Of a stretch of 20,631 bases of DNA, positions 7,873 through 14,745 are shown piece after piece. The position numbers and the translations under genes are program-made. Source of the DNA: a virus; the IMG/VR virus record IMGVR_UViG_3300033571_015747, positions 1 through 20,631 of that record. The stretch is one strand, 5' to 3'. Within the stretch, counting starts at the first letter, position 1; every line of letters starts with the position of its first letter. Below the pieces are notes generated by a model, which was not told the origin of the DNA, searched no databases, and worked only from the letters and a program-made list of their open reading frames with translations.

Positions 7873-7902
7873 ATTAAATAATAAAAATAACAAGGACAAG
7901 AT

Positions 7903-9006
7903 ATGAGCAAAACTGTATTCAACAGAGACAAAATAGATTTTACCAAAGAATATATGTTCTTTGGCGCAGAACAAAACACACAAAGATATGATAGATTTCG
8001 TTTTCCTATTTTTGATAAACTAAATCAAACAATGTTAGGCTATTTTTGGAGACCAGAAGAAGTTAGTCTACAAAAGGATCGTGGAGACTATGCTAACTTT
8101 CGCCCAGAACAAAAACATATCTTTACTTCTAATCTAAAATATCAGACTCTGTTAGATTCAGTGCAAGGTCGCGGTCCATTGATGGCATTTGCACCTTATT
8201 GCTCACTGCCTGAACTAGAGGGTTGTATGACTACATGGCAGTTTTTTGAAACTATTCATAGTCGTAGTTACACACATATTATGAAAAATATCTACTCTGA
8301 TCCTTCAGAAGTATTTGATACTATTCTTGACGATGAAAATATTATTCGACGTGCAGAAAGTGTGACTAAAAACTACGACAGATTTATTGAAGTTGCTAAT
8401 GCCTATTCACAAAAAGGCGAGGGCAACATTCGCGATGTTAAGAAAGCATTGTTCCTTGCTATGATGAACGTAAACATTTTAGAAGGTCTACGTTTCTATG
8501 TCTCATTTGCCTGCACATTTGCCTTTGGCGAATTAAAAATGATGGAAGGCAGTGCTAAGATTATCAGCCTTATTGCCCGTGACGAAAGTCAACATCTAGC
8601 CATTAGCACACACATTCTTAAGAATTGGATGAAGGGCGAGGATGACCCTGACATGGTTGCAATAGCACAAGAGTGCGAAGCAGAAGTTTACGAAATGTGG
8701 AAACTATGCGTAGAAGAAGAAAAGGAATGGGCCAAATATCTGTTCAAAGACGGCAGTATTATTGGTCTAAATGAAAACCTATTACATCATTATGTAGAGT
8801 ATATGGCTAATCGTAGACTAAAAGCATTAGGCTACAAAACATTATATGATCGTCCATTAAATCAAAACCCACTACCTTGGACACAGCACTGGCTCAGCAG
8901 TTCAGGCCTACAAGTTGCTCCACAGGAAACAGAAGTAGAAAGTTATATTGTGGGTGGTACAAAACAAGACGTTACAGCAGATACATTTAAAGGATTCACA
9001 CTATGA
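7903..9006 (+). CDS. nrdB: Class Ia ribonucleotide reductase, small subunit
   Basis: This 367-residue ferritin-fold subunit supplies the tyrosyl radical to NrdA. All di-iron ligands are in place: Asp85, Glu116, His119 (ETIHSRSY), Glu194, Glu228 and His231 (RDESQH). The radical tyrosine is Tyr123. It is therefore a classical iron/tyrosyl class Ia subunit, not a Tyr-less variant. It depends on ferrous iron, oxygen and reductant, which fits the nearby redox and Fe-S genes. The start at 7903 has a weak AAGGA upstream, and the AT-rich gap after nrdA holds a loose ATTAAATA box. The stop overlaps the glutaredoxin start (ATGA), indicating coupled translation. Confidence 0.95.
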   Translation: MSKTVFNRDKIDFTKEYMFFGAEQNTQRYDRFRFPIFDKLNQTMLGYFWRPEEVSLQKDRGDYANFRPEQKHIFTSNLKYQTLLDSVQGRGPLMAFAPYCSLPELEGCMTTWQFFETIHSRSYTHIMKNIYSDPSEVFDTILDDENIIRRAESVTKNYDRFIEVANAYSQKGEGNIRDVKKALFLAMMNVNILEGLRFYVSFACTFAFGELKMMEGSAKIISLIARDESQHLAISTHILKNWMKGEDDPDMVAIAQECEAEVYEMWKLCVEEEKEWAKYLFKDGSIIGLNENLLHHYVEYMANRRLKALGYKTLYDRPLNQNPLPWTQHWLSSSGLQVAPQETEVESYIVGGTKQDVTADTFKGFTL

Positions 9007-9236
9007 AGGCAGTTGTTTGGAGCAAGTATCACTGCCCTTTTTGTGACCAAGCCAAGGCTTTGTTAACACAGAAGGGTATTGAATTTGAGGAGCGTAAAGT
9101 TGGCGATGGATATACTCGCGAAGATTTATTAGAAGCAGTTCCTCATGCTCGAACAGTTCCACAGATTTTCTTAGATAACGAGCTAGTCGGCGGCTTCACA
9201 GAATTAAAGGCATATTTTGCCAAGGAGAAGCAATGA
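9003..9236 (+). CDS. Glutaredoxin
   Basis: A 77-residue dithiol glutaredoxin with active site Cys11-Pro-Phe-Cys14, cis-proline Pro53 in TVPQIF, and the glutathione-binding GG in LVGGFTEL. The length equals T4 NrdC and E. coli Grx1/NrdH-type proteins. It overlaps nrdB by 4 nt and precedes a second glutaredoxin-fold gene, also with a 4-nt overlap. Its likely job is to reduce the C-terminal CxxC of NrdA in each turnover. It could also serve in Fe-S handling, but monothiol (CGFS) features are absent. Confidence 0.92.
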   Translation: MKAVVWSKYHCPFCDQAKALLTQKGIEFEERKVGDGYTREDLLEAVPHARTVPQIFLDNELVGGFTELKAYFAKEKQ

Positions 9237-9454
9237 TTATATTATGGACAGGCAAAGACGCATACAGTCGTGAAGCCATATCATATTTGCAAAGACTAGG
9301 TCGTCCTTACGAAGAACGCAAGATCGGAGAAGGTTGGAATATAAATCAACTATTAGCCGAAGATCCAAACGCACTATCAAGCATGCCAGCGTTTTTTCTT
9401 AACGGTCAATACATTGGCGGCCTAAGAGAACTCTACAAATATCTCCAAGAATGA
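9233..9454 (+). CDS. Cysteine-less glutaredoxin-fold paralogue
   Basis: This 73-residue protein aligns end to end with its upstream neighbour. It shares the N-terminal strand and Trp5, the EERKxGxG segment (about 27-34), the cis-proline (SSMPAFFLNG, Pro52) and the GG turn (YIGGLREL). Where the neighbour has CPFC it has Ala10-Tyr-Ser-Arg13, and the whole protein contains no cysteine. It cannot do thiol-disulfide chemistry. The fold is kept, the frame is intact and it overlaps both neighbours by 4 nt, so it looks maintained, not decaying. It may bind glutathione or a protein partner such as NrdA, or modulate the active glutaredoxin. It is probably a tandem duplicate that changed function. Confidence 0.75.
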   Translation: MIILWTGKDAYSREAISYLQRLGRPYEERKIGEGWNINQLLAEDPNALSSMPAFFLNGQYIGGLRELYKYLQE

Positions 9455-9963
9455 AGTTGTTAGTGATCGGAGGAACCTCCGGGTTAGGTCTAGCCATCTC
9501 TGAAAAATTTGGAGGATTGGCTATTTCATCTAGAACCGGACACGGCATTCCAGAAAACATCGATAAAGTTATAGGACTAAGTCTAAACTACGATGTAGTC
9601 ATAAATTGTCTACCTGACATAAATCAAAATCGTCTTTTATTTCCCATGTACGAACAACACGATCAATTAAATTTATCTACCTATTTTATTACAGTAGGCA
9701 GTATGAGTTGGAGATTTCACACAGCAGAACACAGTAAACGAGCACTGTTTGATTGGGCTGAAAATTTAATATTAAAAGACACCAAACTTAAACATACACT
9801 GATTAATCCTGCATATCTATGGAACAGTAAAAATCAAGGTGATATTGAACCTATTTCCTCCAAAGAGATTTTAGAAACCATTGACTTTTTAATTCAGAAC
9901 AGGTATAATAACAGCGTTATCAGTTTATTAGAAATTAAAGGACAATATAAAAATGTTAATTGA
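9451..9963 (+). CDS. Short Rossmann-fold (SDR-like) protein
   Basis: This 170-residue protein starts with the dinucleotide-binding motif GGTSGLG (residues 7-13) of short-chain dehydrogenases. It keeps a VVINCLP strand (about 49-55) and a FITVGSMSW strand (about 89-97) that would carry the catalytic Ser. The canonical YxxxK is not clear: SKRALFDWAENLIL occupies the place, with Lys but no Tyr. It is shorter than normal SDRs (about 250 residues), so it is either a reduced NAD(P)-binding protein or a non-catalytic relative. It overlaps the glutaredoxin paralogue by 4 nt and the next gene by 11 nt. An internal sigma70 promoter lies in its 3' end. Confidence 0.65.
   Translation: MKLLVIGGTSGLGLAISEKFGGLAISSRTGHGIPENIDKVIGLSLNYDVVINCLPDINQNRLLFPMYEQHDQLNLSTYFITVGSMSWRFHTAEHSKRALFDWAENLILKDTKLKHTLINPAYLWNSKNQGDIEPISSKEILETIDFLIQNRYNNSVISLLEIKGQYKNVN
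9881..9909 (+). promoter_or_regulatory. Sigma70-type promoter inside the SDR-like gene
   Basis: TTGACT (9881-9886), a 17-nt spacer and TATAAT (9904-9909) are near consensus. The expected start near 9916 gives a 37-nt leader with AAAGGA (9937-9942) before the ATG at 9953. It would allow separate expression of the downstream gene. Confidence 0.6.
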
Positions 9964-10246
9964 CAAAGGCGTTACACCTGGCGAAGTAATTACAATCAAA
10001 CTTACCAGCGGCGAAGAATTAGTAGCCAAATTGGTCGAGGAACATGATGACCATATCAAACTCACTAAAACTATGGTACTGACAGCAGGACCAAACGGAC
10101 TTGCTATGGTTCCATACCTATTCACAGTAGAGCAAGATAAAGAAATTAAAATGAGTAGAAACACTATTACAGTGATTGCTCCTACTATGAAACCTGCGGC
10201 AGATCAATATCTCAGCAGTACTTCTGGAATTAAAATAGCCAGTTAA
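9953..10246 (+). CDS. Small beta-barrel (Sm-like?) phage protein
   Basis: This 97-residue protein looks all-beta: GEVITIKLTSGEELVAKLVEEHDDHIKLTKTMVL (residues 10-43) has the strand-turn-strand rhythm of an Sm/LSm fold, where the first strands carry a G-x-E-L-x-A motif. The second half (50-75) has two more strands (AMVPYLF, EIKMSRNTITVI). An RNA-binding Hfq-like role is possible, but no Sm2 signature is certain. It has its own promoter at 9881-9909 and a Shine-Dalgarno. Its stop shares the bases TTAA with the stop of the convergent minus-strand gene. Confidence 0.55.
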   Translation: MLIDKGVTPGEVITIKLTSGEELVAKLVEEHDDHIKLTKTMVLTAGPNGLAMVPYLFTVEQDKEIKMSRNTITVIAPTMKPAADQYLSSTSGIKIAS

Positions 10247-12018
10247 GTATTTGTTATACCGGGCGGACTATAGAGTTTACCACTCTGATAGTCCGCATAC
10301 GACTGGTATGCCGGTGTCGGAATCTTAAATTTCCAATCCTTAGGACCTTCGTCCTTTATTGAAACATCTTCTACGCTCTTAGGAAGACTACCATATGTAG
10401 CATTGTCAAGAAATGCTTGTCTTATAGTATTATGTGCGGCACTGACTTCGTTGTGTCTAATTCTAAAAAAATCTGCTTGTAGGTAAGGTACACTCTTTTC
10501 TATAAACAATGCCCGAAGTTCGTTATGTTCTTTTATAATTTGTTTCTCTTCGTCAGTTCTAGATGAAGAATCAGGTTTATCTTTTTCTATTTGTCGTGCT
10601 CGATCTCTTAAAGATGTGTATCCTCCGGAAACGGCAGCACCAAACCATTTGTTAGCAACTGAGCTCAAGTCTTTATTAGCATCATCTAAGGCATCTTTCC
10701 ATGCTTTATAATAGTTAAAATACGCATCATAAAACGACTGACTGATTTTTTCTGCAGGATCTTTTTTAAATACCGCAGTTTTAGGTTCAGCAGTGGGAGC
10801 AGGATCTTTAGGCGGAGACACTGCTTTTACAGATTCCTGTGGATCTTTAGGCGGTGCCGAACTTTGCGGCCCCGGCTCTAGTTTACTAGCACCGGATATA
10901 GCCTTTTTAATCATAGTAGGATCAAAACTAGTAGGATTAACACTGAGATTTTTGGCTGCACCGATTGGTCCTGACGCAGGCTGTGCTAACTGTGAGGCAA
11001 AAGCAAATGCTTTGAGATCTGCTAATCCTCCTGCTAAAGCACTGGCTTGTTTAGTTTCTATTACTCCAAACTTACTAGTTAAATCTCCAGCAAGATCCGT
11101 TACTTTTCCTAACACATTTTGAAAAGATGCGGCTGTTTCGGGGTTGGCTGCGGCAAAAGTATCGTACTCTGGATTAGGCAAAGTAGTGCCACCTGGTCCA
11201 GGTATAGTAGGAAATGGCACACTGCCTAACGCACTACCAATGGCTGCACCTGCGGCTTTGGCAGCATCTGTGATTTTACCTATGCCTGCAGATATAGCAC
11301 CCCCGGCATCTTTAATACCTGTAGGTATAGCCGCGCCAAATGCTTCTCCGGCACTGGCTAGTTCTTTACCAATACCTTCAGCCTGCGCTTTTAGTAGTGC
11401 AGGACCATCTTGAAATATAGCCAATGCACCACTGGCTTGTTTTAATTCTTCTTCTGTAGGGGCTCGTCCCTGAGACGAAGCAATCTTTGAAGTCAAGTCC
11501 ATGTTAGCCTGTGCTATAGCCATAAGTTTAGGTAGTTGTGATTGTGCCGCGGCAATCTTTGCTGTGACGGCTGCTTGAGCACTGGTTAGCCCTTCGCTAA
11601 GATTACTAGATAAACTTCCGGCAACGTCACTAATACTTCCTAGAGCAGAACTGATGTCAGCATTAACAGCACCGCTTTTAATTTTGTTCAAAGTATCTTC
11701 AAGAGTCGGACCGTTACTTTCGTCAGAACTGGCTAGTTTGTTAAAAAATCCTAAACCACTAGATCCTATACCGTTTAACTCTTTACCACGGTTTTTCATA
11801 GACTCTGCTGTTTGATAAAATTCGTCTCCAGACTCGGCTATTTTTTTACCGTCAGGCGCATTTTTAATATTATATAATCTTGCTTCTTCGGCCCATGTAC
11901 GACCAGTAGCAGGGCAGATATCATCTGTTAGTTCGCTTTTTGGAACCAATGTAAAGTTTTGATTACGAACTACATAATCAAATCCTTCTGGGGGTGCTGG
12001 TGGTTTAATCAGTGCCAT
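10243..12018 (-). CDS. Large Ala/Gly/Ser-rich protein downstream of PAAR gene
   Basis: This 591-residue protein is encoded on the minus strand. Residues 1-65 form a compact start (PPEGFDYVVRNQNFTLVP...CPATGRTWAEEARLYN). Residues 75-370 are low-complexity helical sequence, rich in Ala, Gly, Ser, Leu and Lys. Residues 380-420 are a Pro/Lys linker, and the last 165 residues form a helical domain (SFYDAYFNYYKAWKDAL) with a Tyr/Pro-rich tail. I chose the ATG at 12018 (AGG 6 nt upstream) over a TTG four codons earlier. It follows the PAAR gene by 1 nt and shares its late promoter, so a tail-spike, baseplate or injected-protein role is likely. The extended Ala/Gly helices resemble virion proteins ejected with DNA, but no family is recognised. 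Confidence 0.65.
   Translation of the reverse strand: MALIKPPAPPEGFDYVVRNQNFTLVPKSELTDDICPATGRTWAEEARLYNIKNAPDGKKIAESGDEFYQTAESMKNRGKELNGIGSSGLGFFNKLASSDESNGPTLEDTLNKIKSGAVNADISSALGSISDVAGSLSSNLSEGLTSAQAAVTAKIAAAQSQLPKLMAIAQANMDLTSKIASSQGRAPTEEELKQASGALAIFQDGPALLKAQAEGIGKELASAGEAFGAAIPTGIKDAGGAISAGIGKITDAAKAAGAAIGSALGSVPFPTIPGPGGTTLPNPEYDTFAAANPETAASFQNVLGKVTDLAGDLTSKFGVIETKQASALAGGLADLKAFAFASQLAQPASGPIGAAKNLSVNPTSFDPTMIKKAISGASKLEPGPQSSAPPKDPQESVKAVSPPKDPAPTAEPKTAVFKKDPAEKISQSFYDAYFNYYKAWKDALDDANKDLSSVANKWFGAAVSGGYTSLRDRARQIEKDKPDSSSRTDEEKQIIKEHNELRALFIEKSVPYLQADFFRIRHNEVSAAHNTIRQAFLDNATYGSLPKSVEDVSIKDEGPKDWKFKIPTPAYQSYADYQSGKLYSPPGITNT
10263..10296. other. Long hairpin at the convergent gene junction
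   Basis: GCGGACTAT (10263-10271) pairs perfectly with ATAGTCCGC (10288-10296), and AGAG (10272-10275) with CTCT (10283-10286), with a single bulged G at 10287 and a 7-nt loop. It lies 17 nt beyond the plus-strand stop and inside the last codons of the minus-strand gene. No T-run follows on either strand, so it may stabilise 3' ends or act as a weak bidirectional terminator. Confidence 0.5.
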
Positions 12019-12019
12019 G

Positions 12020-12328
12020 TTAACCTGCAAATACGTCCGGACTGCCAGTTATGTTTGTATAAGTGTCGCCACCTTCGCCTAGGCCAATATCGGTTAATCT
12101 ATGTACAGCCAAATTTTCAGCAAATACTGTAGGCGATCCTGTTGTTGCCTGACTGGAATGCCCGCAACTTTGGCTGCCCGTAGTTTGGGCTATCACACAC
12201 TGTCCAAGATTATTGGAAAAAACTGTGCTAGCCGCGGTAATATGTGTGGTAGTATAATCCACAGGGCTGTTGTGTAATGGGCAAGTTCCTTCGCCCAAAT
12301 CTGTAATTCTGCTAACTGGTAAGCTCAT
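12020..12328 (-). CDS. PAAR-type tail spike tip protein
   Basis: This 102-residue protein has the low-complexity, Gly/Thr/Ser-rich pattern of PAAR-domain spike tips, comparable to T4 gp5.4. It begins PVSRITDLGEGTC and repeats short beta strands with ITAASTVFSNN, SPTVFAENLAVHRLTDIG and NITGSPDVF. Cysteines and histidines (Cys and His near residues 16-19, Cys44, Cys55, His57, His76) could bind the stabilising metal at the tip. It sits on the minus strand under a late box 5 nt before its ATG, and the next gene begins 1 nt after its stop, so the downstream 591-residue protein is probably made with it. Confidence 0.75.
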   Translation of the reverse strand: MSLPVSRITDLGEGTCPLHNSPVDYTTTHITAASTVFSNNLGQCVIAQTTGSQSCGHSSQATTGSPTVFAENLAVHRLTDIGLGEGGDTYTNITGSPDVFAG

Positions 12329-12333
12329 ATCAA

Positions 12334-12341
12334 TATTTATC
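12334..12341 (-). promoter_or_regulatory. Late promoter box GATAAATA, minus strand
   Basis: On the minus strand GATAAATA is followed after 5 nt by the ATG of the PAAR gene (12328), with no Shine-Dalgarno between. It is 2 nt away from the -35 of a divergent sigma70-type promoter, so early and late transcription depart back to back. Confidence 0.6.
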
Positions 12342-12343
12342 GC

Positions 12344-12372
12344 TTGACACAGTGTTGTTTTTTTGTTAAACT
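12344..12372 (+). promoter_or_regulatory. Sigma70-type promoter, leaderless type
   Basis: TTGACA (12344-12349), a 17-nt spacer and TAAACT (12367-12372) precede the ATG at 12379 by 6 nt. A start 7 nt after the -10 is exactly the A of ATG, and no Shine-Dalgarno is present. It drives the HAD gene and perhaps the Fe-S/redox cassette. Confidence 0.7.
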
Positions 12373-12378
12373 TTAACT

Positions 12379-12969
12379 ATGAAAAAAATCATTTTAACCG
12401 ACTGTGACGGTGTATGTTTGGATTGGGAATACGCATTTGACGTATATCTTCAAACTCACGGGTTTAACAAAGTAGAGGGCGGTGAGCTCAAATACGACAT
12501 AGGTAAACGCTATGGTATTGATCGAGAGCAGGGCAAAAAGCTCATAAAGATTTTTAATGAAAGTGCCGCCATAGGTTTTTTACCCCCTTTGCGTGATGCT
12601 ATGTTTTATATTAAAAGATTACATGAAGAGCACGGCTATGAGTTTCATGCCATTACTAGCCTAAGCAAAGATAAAAACGCACAAGAACTACGTAAAATGA
12701 ATCTGCGTAAATTGTTTGGTGAAACAGCATTTACTAAATTTGTGTTTTTAGACACGGGTGCAGACAAGGACGATGTACTAGCCAAATACGAAGGTTCTGG
12801 ACTGTGGTGGATCGAGGACAAAATTATAAACTGTCAAGTGGGTTTAGAAAAGGGACTTAAACCCTTGCTTATGGAACATGGACATAATATGGACTATGAA
12901 GATCCAAATGTTCCTAGAGTTAAAAACTGGCGTGAAATCTACGAAAGAATTGTTGGACAGGCTTATTAA
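12379..12969 (+). CDS. HAD-family phosphatase, 5'-deoxynucleotidase-like
   Basis: This 196-residue protein has the four HAD motifs: nucleophile and acid/base Asp8 and Asp10 ([11 protein letters not shown]), Thr93/Ser94 in HAITSLS, Lys130 with ADKDDVL, and the metal-binding WWIEDK (Glu146, Asp147). The hydrophobic motif I followed by a small helical cap resembles the 5'(3')-deoxyribonucleotidase group, which dephosphorylates nucleoside monophosphates. That would fit a phage nucleotide pool function, though other HAD substrates are possible. It is predicted to be translated from a leaderless mRNA. It precedes the A-type Fe-S carrier by 13 nt. Confidence 0.75.
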   Translation: MKKIILTDCDGVCLDWEYAFDVYLQTHGFNKVEGGELKYDIGKRYGIDREQGKKLIKIFNESAAIGFLPPLRDAMFYIKRLHEEHGYEFHAITSLSKDKNAQELRKMNLRKLFGETAFTKFVFLDTGADKDDVLAKYEGSGLWWIEDKIINCQVGLEKGLKPLLMEHGHNMDYEDPNVPRVKNWREIYERIVGQAY

Positions 12970-12977
12970 GGTAAATA
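12970..12977 (+). promoter_or_regulatory. Late-like box GGTAAATA
   Basis: GGTAAATA overlaps the stop of the HAD gene and stands 5 nt before the ATG at 12983. TAAGG in the same bases could alternatively act as a poorly spaced Shine-Dalgarno for read-through mRNA. Confidence 0.4.
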
Positions 12978-12982
12978 TTTTT

Positions 12983-13312
12983 ATGAACGCTATATCTATT
13001 ACTGAATCTGCCGCGGCAAAGATCGCAGACCTTTTGGCAGAAGAAAACAATCCTAAGTTGTGTCTGCGCACCTTTGTTCAAGGTGGTGGATGCAGTGGAT
13101 TCCAATATGGATTCACATTCGACGAAGAACAAGCAGACGATGACTTTGTTATAGAACGAGCAGGAATGAAAGTTTTGATAGATTCTATGAGTTATCAATA
13201 TCTCGTAGGTGCAGAAATAGATTACACAGAAGATGTCATGGGCAGTAGTTTTACTATTAAGAATCCTAATGCTCAAACAACCTGTGGGTGCGGTAGTAGT
13301 TTTTCAGTTTAA
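12983..13312 (+). CDS. A-type iron-sulfur carrier (ErpA/IscA-like)
   Basis: This 109-residue A-type carrier accepts Fe-S clusters from a scaffold and hands them to apo-enzymes. The three conserved cysteines are Cys37 (GGGCSGF) and the C-terminal Cys101-Gly-Cys103. I start at 12983 ([11 protein letters not shown]), because the longer in-frame start at 12878 would lie well inside the HAD gene and adds residues foreign to the family. It is one of two A-type carriers in the window; the other follows IscU. By its [11 protein letters not shown] motif it is closest to the ErpA type. Two very small basic genes follow. Confidence 0.9.
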   Translation: MNAISITESAAAKIADLLAEENNPKLCLRTFVQGGGCSGFQYGFTFDEEQADDDFVIERAGMKVLIDSMSYQYLVGAEIDYTEDVMGSSFTIKNPNAQTTCGCGSSFSV

Positions 13313-13322
13313 GGAGATTAAC

Positions 13323-13409
13323 ATGGGATTTAAAAGAGTAATTCGTACAGCAAGAGCAGCCAAGCGTAAGGTTCGCGAAGCCGCAGTTCGTTCTGCAAAA
13401 AGGAAATAA
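13323..13409 (+). CDS. Micro-protein, 28 aa, Lys/Arg/Ala-rich
   Basis: A strong Shine-Dalgarno (AAGGAG, 13311-13316) at good spacing precedes an ATG that opens a 28-codon frame. The peptide has 12 Lys/Arg residues and many Ala, and it would form an amphipathic basic helix (MGFKRVIRTARAAKRKV...). Together with its neighbour it fills the gap between the A-type carrier and the SOD gene, leaving only 2-3 nt between frames, as expected for real genes. A DNA- or RNA-binding or membrane-active role is suggested by charge alone. No family is recognised. Confidence 0.6.
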   Translation: MGFKRVIRTARAAKRKVREAAVRSAKRK

Positions 13410-13411
13410 TT

Positions 13412-13486
13412 ATGGCTAAATTCAGAGCCCACCATCCACGTTCTATTAAGGCAACAGCCCGTAGAACTCTTAAGAAAAGAAAATAA
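13412..13486 (+). CDS. Micro-protein, 24 aa, strongly basic
   Basis: This 24-residue frame starts 2 nt after the preceding stop. It holds 10 Lys/Arg and 2 His (MAKFRAHHPRSI..., ending LKKRK), comparable in charge to small ribosomal proteins or protamine-like peptides. Its Shine-Dalgarno is AAAGGAAA at the end of the upstream frame. It ends 3 nt before the SOD start. Similar design and adjacency suggest the two peptides act together, for example in nucleic-acid binding. Function is unknown. Confidence 0.5.
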   Translation: MAKFRAHHPRSIKATARRTLKKRK

Positions 13487-13489
13487 TTT

Positions 13490-14047
13490 ATGGGTTTTCA
13501 CTTCATAAAGTACGTCAAAGAAGGTAAAGACTCCAGAGAAATATATCAGGAGAAACTTTCTTTTGACCGAAATGAGTTGAATCCTGTAATGAGTGAAGAT
13601 ACTTTAAAGTACCACTACGACGGATTAGCCAGTAAGTACTTTGATCGCTATAATAAAGGCGAGGGCGATGCCGATTTTAATTACGGTGGTGCTATGCTAC
13701 ACAATATTTTCTTTACTGGGCTTACACCGCCACGTGCGGCTAACAAGCCTGACGGTGCTAGCCAAACACTTATTGAATCTAAGTACGGAAGTTTTGAAAA
13801 GTTTAAAGAAGCCTTTGAAAAAGAGTTTATGGCCGCACAGGGATCTAACTGGATATACATGGATACTAATGGTAATCTACACACCATACATAACCATCAG
13901 TACAAAGACAGCATGAAGATAGCCTTACTAGTGGACGCCTGGGAACATGCCTGGGCATTAGACTATCAACAGGACAAAGCCAAGTATCTATCAAATATAT
14001 GGCGCATCATCAATTGGGACGTTGTTAATATTAGACTAGGAGTATAA
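13490..14047 (+). CDS. Fe/Mn superoxide dismutase
   Basis: This 185-residue protein has the fold and metal ligands of the Fe/Mn-SOD family, which converts superoxide to peroxide and oxygen. The ligands are His42 (KYHYDG), His71 (AMLHNIFF), and Asp149 with His153 (DAWEH), and the gateway Tyr50 is kept. The segment is NYGGAMLH and a Gln (137) occurs in IHNHQ, an arrangement closer to the Mn than the Fe type. The second-shell histidines after the first ligand (HTKHH in E. coli SodA) are replaced here by DGLAS. The start has only a weak upstream Shine-Dalgarno, so coupling with the micro-protein is likely. iscU follows 1 nt later. Confidence 0.85.
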   Translation: MGFHFIKYVKEGKDSREIYQEKLSFDRNELNPVMSEDTLKYHYDGLASKYFDRYNKGEGDADFNYGGAMLHNIFFTGLTPPRAANKPDGASQTLIESKYGSFEKFKEAFEKEFMAAQGSNWIYMDTNGNLHTIHNHQYKDSMKIALLVDAWEHAWALDYQQDKAKYLSNIWRIINWDVVNIRLGV

Positions 14048-14048
14048 T

Positions 14049-14453
14049 ATGGCATACAGTAATCAGGTAATTGATCATTATGAAAACCCACGCAACGTAG
14101 GCAGTTTTGATAAGTCCGACACCAGTGTTGGTACTGGAATGGTCGGTGCCCCTGCCTGCGGCGATGTTATGAAACTACAGATAAAAGTAAATGAAGAGAC
14201 AGGCATCATTGAAGACGCAAGATTTAAAACTTATGGGTGCGGAAGTGCAATTGCCAGTTCTTCACTTGTCACAGAATGGCTTAAAGGCAAAACGCTGGAC
14301 GAGGCTGGAACTATTAAGAACAGTCAAATCGCAGAAGAGTTGGCCCTCCCGCCAGTTAAGATCCATTGCTCAATCCTTGCAGAAGACGCTATTAAGGCGG
14401 CAATAAAAGACTACCAGGAAAAACATGATAACTCTAACACCATTAGCGGCTGA
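14049..14453 (+). CDS. iscU: IscU-type Fe-S cluster scaffold
   Basis: This 134-residue scaffold on which Fe-S clusters are built retains all cluster ligands: Cys37 and Asp39 (PACGD), Cys64 ([11 protein letters not shown]) and His106-Cys107. It also has the LPPVK Hsp70-recognition motif (100-104), which in bacteria is bound by HscA. The protein is full length, so it should be functional. The cysteine desulfurase IscS that supplies sulfur is not in the window and would come from the host or elsewhere in the phage. The gene starts 1 nt after SOD and overlaps the A-type carrier by 29 nt. Its presence in a phage is notable. Confidence 0.95.
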   Translation: MAYSNQVIDHYENPRNVGSFDKSDTSVGTGMVGAPACGDVMKLQIKVNEETGIIEDARFKTYGCGSAIASSSLVTEWLKGKTLDEAGTIKNSQIAEELALPPVKIHCSILAEDAIKAAIKDYQEKHDNSNTISG

Positions 14454-14745
14454 AAAAGTTAAACAAAATTTAGAGAATCGTAAAAAAGGATACGGCATCA
14501 AAGTTGGTGTAAAAACTACAGGATGCAGTGGTTTAGCCTATGTCCTTGAATATGTAGATAATCCGTTAAACGAAGACATGAGTTTTGTTAGTGAAGGTGT
14601 ACATGTTTTTGTTGATCCTAAAAGTCTAGTCTATGTAGAAGGCGTTATTATGGATTGGGTTAAAAAAGGACTAAACGAAGGATTTGATTTTATTAACCCT
14701 AACGAAAAAGATCGTTGCGGTTGCGGAGAAAGTTTCAGGGTATGA
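14425..14745 (+). CDS. A-type iron-sulfur carrier (IscA-like)
   Basis: This second A-type carrier has 106 residues, with Cys34 (TTGCSGL) and Cys98-Gly-Cys100 near the C-terminus. The [11 protein letters not shown] motif resembles IscA more than ErpA. It overlaps iscU by 29 nt, so the two are translationally coupled, repeating the iscU-iscA order of bacterial isc operons. hscB, hscA and fdx are missing here. A dnaK gene lies 5.3 kb downstream. The next start overlaps its stop (ATGA). Confidence 0.92.
   Translation: MITLTPLAAEKVKQNLENRKKGYGIKVGVKTTGCSGLAYVLEYVDNPLNEDMSFVSEGVHVFVDPKSLVYVEGVIMDWVKKGLNEGFDFINPNEKDRCGCGESFRV

Noticed and set aside
9959-9964. TTGACA just inside the Sm-like gene
   Set aside because: No -10 element lies at 16-18 nt, so it is not a promoter.
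10793-11413. Long plus-strand frames opposite the minus-strand 591-residue gene
   Set aside because: They are shadows of its Ala/Gly-rich codons, have no ribosome sites and no protein-like domains.
12878-12982. A longer N-terminus for the ErpA-like carrier
   Set aside because: It would overlap the HAD gene by 92 nt and add residues not found in A-type carriers; the ATG at 12983 fits family length.
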